The position numbers and the translations under genes are program-made. Below the pieces are notes generated by a model that was not told the origin of the DNA, ran no database searches, and saw only the letters and a program-made list of their open reading frames with translations. From the NCBI GenBank assembly GCA_034359265.1, contig CP136896.1, positions 32,552,001 through 32,616,000 of the forward strand: a stretch of DNA of 64,000 nt, in the 5' to 3' direction. Positions 52,584 to 63,055 of this stretch are shown here, in pieces. Each line of letters opens with the position of its first letter. Within the stretch, counting starts at the first letter, position 1. This DNA comes from Canna indica (Eukaryota; Streptophyta; Magnoliopsida; Zingiberales; Cannaceae).

Positions 52584-54160
52584 ATGGAAGGAATGCCTAT
52601 AGGAAATTATGTTAATATTCTTCCAGTACTTATCGGAACAAACTATGCATATTGGAAGGCTAGGATGAGGGCTTTAATCAAATTATTGGATGACCGTTTC
52701 TGGGACTCGATAGAAGTCGGCTATTCTCCTCCAATAATTGATGGGACTGAGTGCAAGCAAAAGAACCAATATACAGAACCAGAAATAGTTGCAGCAAACT
52801 ATGATAATAAAGCCCTTAATGCTATCTTCACTAGATTAATCCTTCAATTTAAACTAATCTCAGATTCTACCTTGGCAAAGTAGGCATGGGAAATTTTAGA
52901 AACAAATCGTGAAGGATCCCTGATACTGCAGAAGTCAAAAGTTAAAATCCTCAACACCAGATTTGAGAATTTGAAGGTGGGAGAAGATGAAAGTATACAA
53001 GACTTTCATGGGCGTATCAAAGACCTAAGGAACTATGCAATGCTACCAACCTTGGAGAGTCATTCTCTGAAGAAAAGATAGTAAGGAAAGTTATGAGATT
53101 CATGCCTACCAAGTTCGGTATGAAAGTTGTTGTCATAAGTGAAGTTCATAACCCATCTACTATTACTCTTGACACTATGATGGGCAAACTTGAAACTTAT
53201 AAGTTGGAATTATCTAAAAAATATTCTAATAAAGAAAAGAAGAAGAATCTTGCCTTCAAGGCTACTGAGGATGAGATCAACTCAGAAGATTGTTCTGAAG
53301 AAGAGATGGATGCCGTATTGCTCTTATGACAAAGAATTTCAGGAGATTTCTGAGAGCTAAGAATAGGATAAACTAGAACTCTTAGTCGAGTTTGTTGTCC
53401 AAACAACAATTTCAATCGCCTGAGTGTGCCAGTTCAAGATCAAACTCCTCTGTTGGAGAGAATAGATGAAGTCAATTGTCTAGACAAAAAGATGATCTCA
53501 AACAGAAGTGCAAAGGTGTCCAATGCTTTGATTGTGAATGATTTGGACATGTGAGATCGGAATGCCCAAATCTTCAAAAGAAGATCAAGAAGCTATTCAC
53601 TGCAACTTGGAGTGACGATGATGAAGGAACTGACTCAAAAGAGCATGAACGAGGCAATTTTAGAGCTTTCATAGCCTGCAGAAATTCCATAGTTAAGACT
53701 GCCGACATCTCTGATGCAGATAATGACCACTGCAAAGTTCAATGTGCAGATAGTCTTGAGGAAGCCTATCAGGAGATGTTTGACAAATGGGTTGAAATGG
53801 CGAAACTTAACAAGTATCTCGACAATCAGAACAAGCTTTTGGTTGAAGAAAAGAAGACCTTTAAGGAAAAAGTTCAAACCCTTCAAAGACAGATTGTTCA
53901 AAAATAAGACAAAGAGTCTAAATTCCGAATTTGGAAAAGGTAAAGAAGGAAATTAGAATGATGAATTCTACATGTACTCTTAATAAAATTTTGAGTGCAG
54001 GAAAATGTCCTTCTAATCATAAGGGAGTAGGATACACTAGTTCATGCCAATTGAAACCCTAGTCTCAAATGCCTACGTAACCGAGGAATTATCATAGAGG
54101 CTTTTCAAGTCATCAAAAGCCTACTACGAGAAAGGGAAATAGCATGCCCATACTCTACTA
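52584..54160 (+). pseudogene. gag of X3
   Basis: The ATG at 52584 opens MEGMPIGNYVNILPVLIGTN. TNYAYWKARMRALIKLLDD, GYSPPIIDGTE and SEDCSEEEMDA follow in the core. The zinc knuckle near 53524 reads CFDCE-stop-FGHVRSECPN (TGA in place of a codon). A coiled-coil segment occupies 53760-53900. Frame changes at about 52860, 53030, 53325 and 53907. Confidence 0.88.
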
Positions 54161-54641
54161 ATGCAAGTGCAAAAGGGAAATTGCTTCAAACTCTCCAACA
54201 AATTCAAGCGAAAGAATCATAAAAATTGCCCAAGGCAAAAGGTTAAGCAAATCTGGGTAAGAAAGACTGACCTTAACTGCCACATTGCTTTTATGTCAAT
54301 GACTGTTTCTTCTTTTGGATCTTGGTATTTTGATAGTGGGTGTTCACAACATATGACAAGGAATCCAAAAAATCTGAAAGATATTAAGGAACATGAAAGC
54401 ACAACTATTACTTTTCGACATGGAGGACATGGAAAATGTCCTACTTGTAGAAGGTATCAAGGCTAATCTTGTAAGTATAAGTCAATTGTGTGATCAAAAT
54501 TTAAATGTTCATTTTACTAAGAATAGTTGCAAAGTTGTTGATAAAGTTGGGAATTGTATTCTCGAAGGGAAAATTTAAATGTTCATTTTGTAACACACAA
54601 CTGTTACAAAATTGCCTACTCTTCTATTTTCCTTCAGTTGT
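54161..54641 (+). pseudogene. protease start of X3
   Basis: SFGSWYFDSGCSQHMTRNPK keeps the Asp-Ser-Gly site (about 54310-54370). About 60 bp of the following glycine-rich part are missing, and the frame shifts into LLVEGIKANLVSISQLCDQN. A short local duplication of AATTTAAATGTTCATTTT (54497 and 54572) lies near the end. Confidence 0.85.
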
Positions 54642-55230
54642 CACTATAAAAAAAAATTGGAAGTAGTAACAAGCTATTTTTGCCACAGTAGTGATATATA
54701 GTGGCAAAATGATGATTCAGTGGCAAAAAAGTGCTCGCCAGCCGTTTGTTACGTTAGGTCTGCCGCTAAAAGTCATTTTTGGCTTTGGTGGCGAACTTTA
54801 ATAGATTGCCACGAATTACAATTTCTTTAGTGACAAACAAAAAAGTCAAACTACCTCCACTCTATTGTGGCAAACGGAGCTTGCTGATGTCACGTATCTT
54901 TTATGGCAAAAATTCTTTGCCACTTATTAATAACTGTTTGTCATTATTCTACCCTTTCTAGAACCCTTTTCGTGGCAAAAATATATGAAATTTGCCGCTA
55001 ATAACGTATTACATTTTGCCATTACATATCAATTTTGCTACAAAAAAATTTGCCACTACATGTTTGATCCTTTGTCATTAAACGTTAAAATTAATTTGTC
55101 ACTAACAGTATTTTAAATTTGGATTATTGCCACAATATTAGTAATGATTTTGCTACAATATGTGATGATTTTGCCACAACTTTGAGAATTTGTGATGAAC
55201 AAATTTGCCACAAACACATAAAATTTAATA
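54642..55230 (+). mobile_element. left end of a second CACTA-like element (CACTA-2) with subterminal repeats
   Basis: The terminus CACTATAAAAAAAAATTGG starts inside X3, preceded by TGT, a possible 3-bp target copy. The next 580 bp hold about 20 copies of TTTGCCAC, GTGGCAAA or close variants in both orientations, a subterminal array unlike that of CACTA-1. The opposite end was not found up to 58452, so the right border is unknown. No transposase is seen. Confidence 0.75.
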
Positions 55231-55620
55231 ATTAACCATTCATTAATATAATAATCCACCTGCTAATTACAAAACCAACAACTTAGCATGTATATAACCA
55301 AGGTATTTAATATCATTAAAAAAAGTTTAGGTACACAAGATAGTTCGTACACCATAAAAAAACCAAACAACACTATCCCAATAAAAGAAGTTTCAGTAGA
55401 TCCGCTAGTTAGGTACGCCTCATTTCTTCTTCTTTTTCTCCTGCAGAGAGAGAGAAATAAGAACACAAGTCAAAACCATGCAAAATTTCTGGATATCTCC
55501 TTCAACTTTTTGTTAAGAAAGTAAGGAAACAAGCTAATGGATGCATGTATATTTAAGTTCTTTCATAAACCAGAATAGCTAACTTTGTTCTTATTGTTTA
55601 ATATTATGCACTTTTTTTAG
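55231..55620. other. unassigned AT-rich stretch next to the CACTA-2 end
   Basis: There is no recognisable gene. Open frames on both strands (55263-55524) have no family resemblance. It contains a (GA)n run at 55446-55456. The final CACTTTTTTTAG (55609-55620) looks like a splice acceptor for the GASA exon that follows. I could not identify a signal-peptide exon here. Confidence 0.5.
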
Positions 55621-55952
55621 GCTTCAAATGGACAAGGAAGCCTCCGAACCTATCATGAGTTGTTGGTTCTCATTTCTAAGTCACTTTCTCATATTATATG
55701 TGATCTAATCAAATATAAGCAGTGAATCTCATGTTATACTTTATTTAGCAAAAGATATCATAATACGACATTTCATAATGGCTAAGAACTCATAGATCCA
55801 GTGAAAATGTCTTTAACCTTGATATATTGGATTTTCATGAGCAGAATGCCCATCTCAGTGCACAAAGTGGTACTTGAAGACTCAGTACCACAAGCCATGC
55901 ATGTTCTTCTGCCAAAAGTTCTGCATGAAGTGTCTGGGGACAAATCATCTGG
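55621..55952 (+). pseudogene. GASA/snakin (gibberellin-regulated) gene fragment, two exons
   Basis: The first exon piece (55621 to about 55657), after TTTTTTTAG, encodes ASNGQGSLRTYH, the segment before the cysteine domain in GASA proteins. After about 190 bp of probable intron ending GAGCAG, the second piece (55845-55952) encodes CPSQCTKWYLKTQYHKPCM and FFCQKFCMKCL, then ends at a plausible donor G|GTAAAT. The KTQYHKPCMFFCQK core is the family hallmark. Compared with the usual 12-Cys domain, the Cys of RRC, one of QKCC and that of CLC are replaced (WYL, KFC, CLG). The signal peptide and the last exon (GNK...GGPKCP) are missing. GASA proteins are small secreted Cys-rich peptides in growth and defence. 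This is a dead fragment. Confidence 0.88.
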
Positions 55953-56236
55953 GTAAATTGCTCTCTTAGTCTCTATTATTTTTTAGACAGGACTAGTGAT
56001 GTTAAATTTATCACAAATTTTTTCTAAGTTGGTTTTAGATGGATGGGTATATCTGTTATTAATGTTACTATGCACATTGTATTTTTTTTTGTTTCACAAG
56101 GTTAAAGTTTTATGGCACAATAATTATGCCTAGTGTTTTAGTATAAATTTATTTGGTCGCTCATGTAAAATCATTATATATTATATTGAGCTGTTGGAGT
56201 GCTTATAGCTTTTTGAAGCCATTGAGAGGTTTCAAC
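55953..56236. other. probable intron remnant of the GASA fragment, then unassigned DNA
   Basis: AT-rich, starting GTAAATTGC. I looked for the final GASA exon (CPCYNNWKTK pattern) in all frames on to 57100 and did not see it. Confidence 0.4.
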
Positions 56237-56500
56237 TAGGGATGGCAATTCAAACCGGTTAACTGAACTGCAAAATCCGGTTTTGGATAGTGGATTTGTG
56301 GTTCGGTTCGGTTTCGGATAGTAAAAACTAAAAACCGTTTAAAATCGGTTTGGTTTCGGTTATCAGGTCGTGGTTAACCAGTAACCGAAACCGGTTATAT
56401 ATTCGGTTTCGGTTACCGGTTTTTTATGGTTAACCGTGTTATTAATCTTTGAACCGATTATTCGTTTACTACCGGTTTTTTATAGTTTTTGACAATGATA
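56237..56500 (+). mobile_element. hAT-like terminal fragment
   Basis: Starts TAGGGATGGCAATTCAAACCGG, a common plant hAT-type terminus, followed by many copies of CGGTTTCGGTT, ACCGGTT and GGTTAACC. This is the low-complexity pattern typical of short hAT derivatives. The opposite terminus (TTGCCATCCCTA) was not found, so it is truncated or decayed. Confidence 0.55.
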
Positions 56501-57179
56501 CTTTTCCATAGCGCGATTTCACAAAAGACATTTATGCCCTTTCACTTTCTAAAAATTACATGAAATGTCTACCATTAGTTAATGGTTCAATACTTTATTA
56601 TCATTAATAATAATAATAAACATTAATTGCCGAATAGGATCAAAATATAGTCATGTCCTTATTTGTCATTTATACATTCAAACGACTAACAACTAAGCTA
56701 ATGTAATGAGCCGGTAAAATCAACTAATACAATAAGCTAAACTTTAAAGCTAACTGCTAATTACCAAACAAGGCCATTGCCTCTTTCATACTCCAAAACT
56801 TTTAGGTTAGAAATTTTGCAAGTTGGACAAAATAACTGGGTCTTAGCTTCTCTACTTTCTTTTCGCTCTAGGTGCTGGCAAAAGAAAGTATTTATGTACA
56901 AGATTTGAATCAGTACTTATGTATTTCTATGGAAGCCCCATCTAGCTGAATCAGTACTTATGTACCAAATTTTACAAGTATTTATCATTCAAGCTAAATG
57001 CAATAGTAACAACTGTTTAGAAATAGAAGAGTATTGTTATAATTGAATTAGCAAGAAAATGTAAGAATAGAATATAATTGAATTAGCAAGAAAATAGTTG
57101 CTACCTTGGAATGCACATTTGGATGAAATTTTTTGTAAGGAAACGAACTTGAGGAGGTAACAAAGGGTATTGTTCTTTT
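56501..57179. other. unassigned AT-rich DNA with a short direct repeat
   Basis: No coding signal. ACCAAACAAGGCC at about 56763 resembles the end of common short inverted-repeat elements but has no partner. A 22-bp direct repeat (ATAATTGAATTAGCAAGAAAA) occurs at 57039 and 57074. Confidence 0.4.
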
Positions 57180-57290
57180 CACTACAAGAAAACTAGATGT
57201 ACTAATCATTTGGACCACCCAATTTTAGGGTAGCTGAAAAATGTACTAATCACTTGGACCACCTAATTTCTATGAAAATTAAGACAAAAG
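57180..57290 (+). mobile_element. possible further CACTA-type end with a tandem repeat
   Basis: CACTACAAGAAAACTAG (57180 on) is a common plant CACTA terminus. It is followed by two tandem copies of a roughly 50-bp unit with TGTACTAATCA(T/C)TTGGACCACC. There is no partner end and no clear target duplication. Confidence 0.4.
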
Positions 57291-57794
57291 ATACAGGAAT
57301 GAAATAAAAAATTATAATAAGCTAGATACAATAGACTTTTAATCTTGAAATAGAATAATTGCTAACTAGTCTTGAATGAGATTGTACATAGCAACTTGTG
57401 ATAGAGAATGAGAGGTCATGAGAGATCGAATCCAGCAAGCAACTTGTAATAGCCCAGTGTCGGATGGAGAGAGAGATCGTGCGAGATTGAGAGAATTAGG
57501 ACTAGTGATCATTAAACACCGGTGGAACTATCGGTGGAACTACACAGTATGCCGGTAAATGCATGCATACCTACAACATGCACCATAGATCAATAATACA
57601 TATGCATTTCAGAAAAATATATTACTTCTATGTCAAACTAAAGATATCATAATTTTTTCATGTATGCATGGCATTGCGTTTTGAGAGAAATTTGATCAAA
57701 TAAACCTGCATAACTGAATACCTGAATAAACCTGCATCAACAAGAAATGGAAGGTTATCTATTGAGGAACAAAGAAAAGAAAGCATTGACATAC
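57291..57794. other. unassigned AT-rich DNA downstream of the NAGS exon
   Basis: On the minus strand this would be intron after the donor GTATGT at 57794. No following exon of the gene (TYEVATACALAI pattern) was recognised. Confidence 0.4.
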
Positions 57795-57975
57795 TTGCAA
57801 TTTAGAACTTCTCTTGCACTAGAGTATCCCGGATTGCTTACTATGACTATATATTCATTGTTAAGCCATTCTTGTATACGTGGAACGTCTATCTTTTTCA
57901 CCTCACCAGTTGACCCAAAGTCAATACCATCAACTACTCCTCTACTTTGCCACATGAGGAGAGCAAGTTACCTAA
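57795..57975 (-). pseudogene. N-acetylglutamate synthase (amino-acid N-acetyltransferase) exon fragment
   Basis: The minus-strand frame encodes RGVVDGIDFGSTGEVKK, IDVPRIQEWLNNEYIVI and SNPGYSSAREVLNC, then a donor AA|GTATGT that would split the next Asn codon. The pattern is that of the amino-acid-kinase part of plant chloroplast N-acetylglutamate synthase (first step of arginine synthesis), where SNLGYSSSGEVLNC is usual. The exon start is blurred: an extra base near 57944 shifts the frame just before RGVVDG. Only this one exon is seen. Changes such as SSSG to SSAR suggest it is no longer under selection. Recognition is from memory of the family, without a search. Confidence 0.78.
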
Positions 57976-58452
57976 CTCACTAGCCAAAAGATAAAACCAA
58001 AAACAAATCAGAAAAATAAATCATTCTCTAATTTCCAAAGAGAGACGACCCAGACTCTTATTACAACATATTGAGAAATACTATGTAGAAATTTCTTTTT
58101 ACGATAGAATGGACCACACATAGCAATTCGAAAAAGAACTGTATAGAAAATTGTATCGGGACATTATTAAATCACTTATATTAAATTGTACCAACTAATT
58201 CATGGTGCGCAGAGTCTCGATCACTCTCTTGGACTAGTAGAGGGACTTAACCTTGGTAGTAACATAAAAGAAAAAGGTAAACAAGAAGAGTTAGAACCTC
58301 AAGAACAAAGAAATCACTACCAATTTCATGCATGTTCCTTAACATATAAAGTAATAATCTACGAGGAAAACCTTAAAGACTAAAAAAATTATCCACACAT
58401 TGTTCTAATAGGTGGCTAAGCATCCAAAACCCAAGATCATTGTTTCCAATAT
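57976..58452. other. unassigned DNA between the NAGS exon and chromovirus D
   Basis: An open plus-strand frame of 65 codons (58186-58383) has no recognised relatives. No upstream NAGS exon was identified on the minus strand. Confidence 0.4.
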
Positions 58453-60782
58453 TGTAAGACACGAGGTTTCCTAATATAAAATTTATTTTTGGTGCAGCGC
58501 ACCGGATCAGGAGTTAGTCAGGTCGAGTCGCAGAATCGCCGCAAGTAGAAGGTATAATTCAAGCCTAATGAAATTTTATTTGTTAAATTGTTCCTTCCTT
58601 CTTAAGCATAAGATGTCTTAGTAGAGTCGAGTTTAAATCGTGTGTGCGGAATGAATCGGGGCTCGAATCGGACTCGGATTGAGTTGAGTAGGGGCCAAAT
58701 GAATAGGAGGGGTATAATGGTCAAGTGAAGATGAGGGAATAAATCCCTCATCCCTAACCGTTCGGCTCACCATTGGAGCCGCATGCAACCCGAGAAGAGT
58801 GAGGGAGGAGGGGAAGCTTTGGAGTCGGCGCCAGATTCGTGCCGTCATCGAAAAGATCGAGATCGCCATTGCTCGTCCCTTCTTCTTCCTTGATCAAGGT
58901 GAGTGGATCGAACCTTGTTGCGAAGGGTAGGTGGGTAGCCGACCCAATGTTTAGGGATTTTCTCCTATTTCTCAAAAAATTTCGTCGATTCACCGATGTT
59001 CTTCCAAGATTTGTTCTGAATGTTATGTACATGTTGTTTGTATGAAGTTTTTCATCATTTTTGTCGATGTTTAGGGCCGGCCACATGAAGAAGAAAGGGG
59101 GAAGGTCATGCCGAAATTTTCTCCAATTTCCTAGTATGGTCGGAAGCCCTCGGATTGAGTTTCTCGCGCGATTGACGACTTGCTTCTTCTCAATCTTGGC
59201 CGAAATCATGCCCTCCTACCCTGCTTGCTCTCGGCCGAGTATGAACAACCTCGGGTAGGCTCGGGCGAGTGGGTATTAGAGGGATAAAATGGCTTGTTAT
59301 GTTTTATGCTTACTTGCAGGGTACTATATCATATTTTTATGTTGTAGATCATTCACATGATATATGAAACTTGGTAGTGATGGATTGAGATTAGTATATT
59401 ATAAGGAAATGTTTTTGGTAGTGCCTACATGGTTAGGATCTTAGTATGGCTTGTGAATCATGGGAATGTTTCATTAATTTCTAATATATATGCTCAATTG
59501 TTACCTTGTGAGATAGTTGCTTACCTTGTTGGAATTTCTTTATGAATGCAGAATTTAATCATGTTGTTGTAGAAATCATGTGTATAATTAAGGTAGTAGT
59601 TGTACAATAATTCCCTATTAACTCATGTGCTGTGACATAATTGTATTCAGACATTTTTACACTCATGAGCTGTAATTTACACTTAAGAAATCGGCGAATG
59701 ACGCTAGATGACTATATGGAAATTCTAGGGTGTTTAATTATTCGGAGAAACTTGAATGTAGACAAGTTAGGTTTCACACCTAGGGAACAACTAGTGGGCA
59801 ACAGTGTGCGGTTGGTATGGCCCGGAATAAGGGGGCCGAGTACGGGTGAATGCCCGGGATTTTTAAATAAGGAATCTTTAGAACACTTTGTATGTGTACT
59901 GTGATTGCGATGGTCGGCTGAGAAGCATGAACGGTCGAAATGACTAATGCTTGACTCGGCGGGTGATTTGGGTCTTGAGATTGCACCAGCAGGCCCGCTG
60001 GGTGTTAGACCTGGGTGGCAGAGTGTCTTGAGATTCCGTTAGTGGGCCACGCTGACGGTAGACCCGAGTTAGGTGGGACTAGCTATCCCTAACCCGGTGG
60101 GTTCCTGAGACTAGTTGACCATCCTAGTCGATGGCCCGGTGTTTGTTTGACTTTCCTTATATGAGATGTGGTTCGTGCGGCCGGGTTGTTATCTTGTGGT
60201 GTGGGGTCATTTTGGGCCTGGCGTATGGTTTATACAGGATGGCTGTCAGGCCGGTTGTTATATCTTGATTTGATTAGATCCCTATAGTTACAAATTGCTA
60301 ACTTCTATGCATGTTGTTATTGGGGATTTTTGTGGAGGTACAGAAGGACCGCTCACTGAGTCCCATGTGGACTCACGGTTTATTTCTTTTGTTTTGCAGA
60401 GCCCGACCAGTGAGGTGTGGCTTCGAATCATGGTGCAGCTGGAGTGTAGGAAATGGCTTAGATATCGTAGCAGCGTCCAGTAGTCGTAGTCGTGTGTCTA
60501 GTTTGTCTTTTTTCTTTACATACACTGAGAGATGTTGTTTTGAAAATTTTGTATTCGACTTTAACACAAGCTGTTTGTTTTTATAGTTAGTTTGTTTGCA
60601 ACTCTTTGAAAATGGTGAACCTTCTTTAAAACCTAATAAAAGTTTGCACCATTGTTCTCTTACTCGGATATTTTTCCTGGACAGTTTGTTGTATCAATAT
60701 GTTGATATTCAGTGTATGTGGTAGGCTTCAAGGTAAGACATAGACCTTGGCCGGTCACGCGACCCCGAGTTAGGGCGTGACA
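58453..60782 (+). repeat. 5' LTR of D
   Basis: The 2,330-bp LTR starts TGTAAGACACGAGGTTTCC and ends GTTAGGGCGTGACA. It contains a TATA-like GAATAAATCCCTC near 58738, the donor- and acceptor-like sites of the family and the AGTGGGCCACGCTGACG stem-loop near 60045. Confidence 0.92.
58899..60399 (+). other. putative LTR leader intron of D
   Basis: Donor ATCAAG|GTGAGTGG at 58899 and acceptor GTTTTGCAG|AGCCCGACC at 60399 enclose 1,501 bp. Both sites match those of LTRs A, C, E and G. Splicing is inferred. Confidence 0.55.
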
Positions 60783-60786
60783 AAGT

Positions 60787-60798
60787 TGGTATCAGAGC
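60787..60798 (+). other. primer-binding site of D
   Basis: TGGTATCAGAGC just after the LTR end, initiator tRNA-Met type. Confidence 0.9.
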
Positions 60799-61008
60799 TT
60801 TTGATTAGGTCTTGACTATGACTAGGACTTGGGTACTGTATGAGACATATGCTAGCGTGTTGACATGTGGTATAGGTATGCTACGAGATCTGGCAACCAT
60901 GACTGCACTCAGCGCACCATGCGGTTAGTAATTTAAATTACAGTTGAAAGAATTGTGTATGTTAACAGGAGAATTGTTTCTCTTTCTTTTTCTCTCTTTG
61001 CTAGTGTG

Positions 61009-61500
61009 ATGGAGACTCATAATGCTGCACTGAGTGGTAGTGGCAGTAATTCAAGAGAGCACCGGGGCCGAGGCCGAGGCCGAGGCCGGGGTCAGGGCCG
61101 CGGCCAAGGTCAGGGTAGGGAAAGAGAGTAGTCCGAAGAGCAGGGACAAAATTCTGCAGTTGCTCAACTACAAGCTCAGGTGGCTCAGTTAACAGAGGCG
61201 CTCATCAAAGAGTAGGAGTTGAGACACCAGATACATCAGCAGTAGCAGCCGTCGCCGTCGCAGTGTGGTCGTTGTAATCGGAGGCACTAGGGAGCTTGTT
61301 TTGGCCGCTTGGATGTCTATTTTAAATGCAGTCAGGTCGGGCACTTTAAGAAGTACTGTCCGGACAGAGTTGGCCATAGAGCTGAGCAGTCAAAAGGAAA
61401 GGTGCCCATGTCTGTGGGGTTTGTGGCACAACAAGGGCAGACACAGAGCAGGGGACCGCAAGCTAGTCATTCAGAGAGACCATCGGCCAGGGTTTTCACC
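61009..61500 (+). pseudogene. gag of D, internally deleted
   Basis: The ATG at 61009 opens METHNAALSGSGSNSREH, then a Gly-Arg repeat and a short Gln-rich coiled region (QLQAQVAQLTEAL). At about 61262 the sequence jumps to the zinc-finger end (CGRCNRRH; then FKCSQVGHFKKYCPDR). About 0.8 kb holding the whole Gag core, present in element A (10250-11060), is missing. Stops at 61130 and 61214. Confidence 0.88.
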
Positions 61501-63055
61501 ATGAACCGCGATGGGGCAAAGGCATCAAAGGCAGTGGTGATAGGTACTATTTTAGTCAATTCTTCTGTTGCTTATGTTCTGTTTGATCTGGGTGCCACGC
61601 ACTCGTTTGTATCTGCCAATTTGTTGTCGGATTGCCTATGGAACCTTCTTTGCTTGTTGTGCGGTATGTGGTGTCAATGCCTATGGGCGACTCATTAATA
61701 GTAGAGTCAATCTTCCATGACTGCGAAGTGCTAATCTGTGGTCATGTGTTGAATGCAGAATTGACAGTTCTGCCTATGCTTGAAATTGATGTCATCCTTG
61801 GCATGGATTGGCTGGCAGAGCACTTTGCGTCAGTTAACTGTAGGGCTAAGATTGTCACGTTCAGTAAGCCCGAGTTTCTGCAATTCACCTTCCGTGGAGA
61901 AGGAAAGGATGAGCCCATGGGCGTCATTTCAGCCCTTAAGGCTCGTAAATTGCTGTTAGGCGGCTGCCAATCTTTCTTGGCCTTTGTATCTGCAGTCGAG
62001 GAAAAGGGGGGCACGGCTCAGGAAGTTAGAGGAACTCCAGTGATTTGTGAATTCCCCGATGTCTTCCCTGAGGAATTGCCAGGATTGTCGCCTAGAAGAG
62101 AAATTGAATTTTGCATTGAATTGCAGCCCGGGGTAGCACCAATCTCCATTCCACCCTATAGGATGGCGCCGGCCGAACTTCGGGAGTTAAAGGTTCAGAT
62201 TCAAGAGCTGTTGGACTTGGGCTTCATTCGCCCAAGTGTGTCTCCGTGGGGTGCTTCGGTCCTATTTGTGAAGAAGAAGGACGGGTCCATTCGCATCTGC
62301 ATTGACTATAGACAGCTTAATAAGGTGACAATCAAAAATCGTTATCCGCTGCCTAGAAACGACGATTTGTTCGACCAGTTGCAGGGGGCACAGTGGTTTT
62401 CGAAGATTGATTTGAGGTCTGGATATCATCAGTTGAGAATCTGAGATTGTGATGTGCCCAAGACTGCCTTCAGGACTCGCTATGGCCATTATGAGTTCCT
62501 GGTGTTGTCGTTTGGATTGGCTAATGCACCTGCGGCCTTTATGGACCTCATGAACAGAGTGTTTAAAGAATACCTGGACAGATTTGTGATCGTCTTTATT
62601 GACGACATCCTAGTGTATTCCAAGAGCAAAGAGGAGCACTCCAAGCATTTGAAGATGGTCCTGGGAATTCACTCTGTTCATGAGTTGTATGCCAAATTCA
62701 CCAAGTGTGAGTTTTGGTTAGAAAGTGTGGGATTACTAGGTCATATACTGTCCAAGGAATGAATTAGTGTGGATCCCGTCAAGATAGAGGTGGTAAAGGG
62801 CTGGAGGCGGCCGACCAATGTGACTGAAGTCCGCAGTTTCTTGAGGTTAGCCGAGTATTACAGAAAGTTTGTAGAAAATTTCTCAAAAATTGTAGCTCCT
62901 TCGACTCGGTTAACCCAGAAGAAGGTCAAGTTTTATTGGGTCGGGAATTGTGAGGAGAGTTTCCTAAAGCTCAAAGAATGTCTAATGTCAACACCAATTA
63001 TGGCTGTACCGTCAGGCTCGGGAGGATTTGTGGTATACTGTGATGCCTCTCGGTC
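61501..63055 (+). pseudogene. protease, RT and start of RNase H of D
   Basis: The protease reads [14 protein letters not shown], with the Pro of the family's DPG motif changed to Leu (Asp codon at 61585). A frame change near 61640 follows. The RT is nearly intact from 61780: [49 protein letters not shown] and [17 protein letters not shown], with catalytic Asp-Asp at 62601-62606. There is a stop at 62442 (LRI-stop) and another at 62761. RNase H begins with VVYCDASR and is cut off. Confidence 0.92.

Larger units (their letters stand above)
51508..54641 (+). mobile_element. SIRE-type copia element X3, truncated by CACTA-2
   Basis: Consists of the 5' LTR (51508-52508), primer-binding site, gag and the start of the protease/pre-integrase region. 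It follows the same order as X1 and X2 until 54641, where a CACTA-type terminus starts. X1 shows uninterrupted sequence at the matching point (near 23380). The remaining 3' part of X3 is not in the window. Confidence 0.9.
58453..63055 (+). mobile_element. chromovirus D (Tekay/Del type), 3'-truncated
   Basis: Contains the 5' LTR (58453-60782), primer-binding site, gag with a large internal deletion, protease, RT and the first residues of RNase H. It ends abruptly at about 63055, where minus-strand Tat-like sequence begins. Close to element A. Its pol has fewer stops than A, so it may be younger. Confidence 0.92.

Noticed and set aside
56755..56785. ACCAAACAAGGCC as a short inverted-repeat element end
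   Set aside because: No partner GGCCTTGTTTGG and no target duplication found nearby.
57180..57200. CACTACAAGAAAACTAG as the right end of CACTA-2
   Set aside because: It is in the same orientation as the left terminus. A right end should read as its reverse complement.
58186..58383. 65-codon plus-strand frame between the NAGS exon and D
   Set aside because: No recognisable motif, no splice or promoter context; chance frame in AT-rich DNA.
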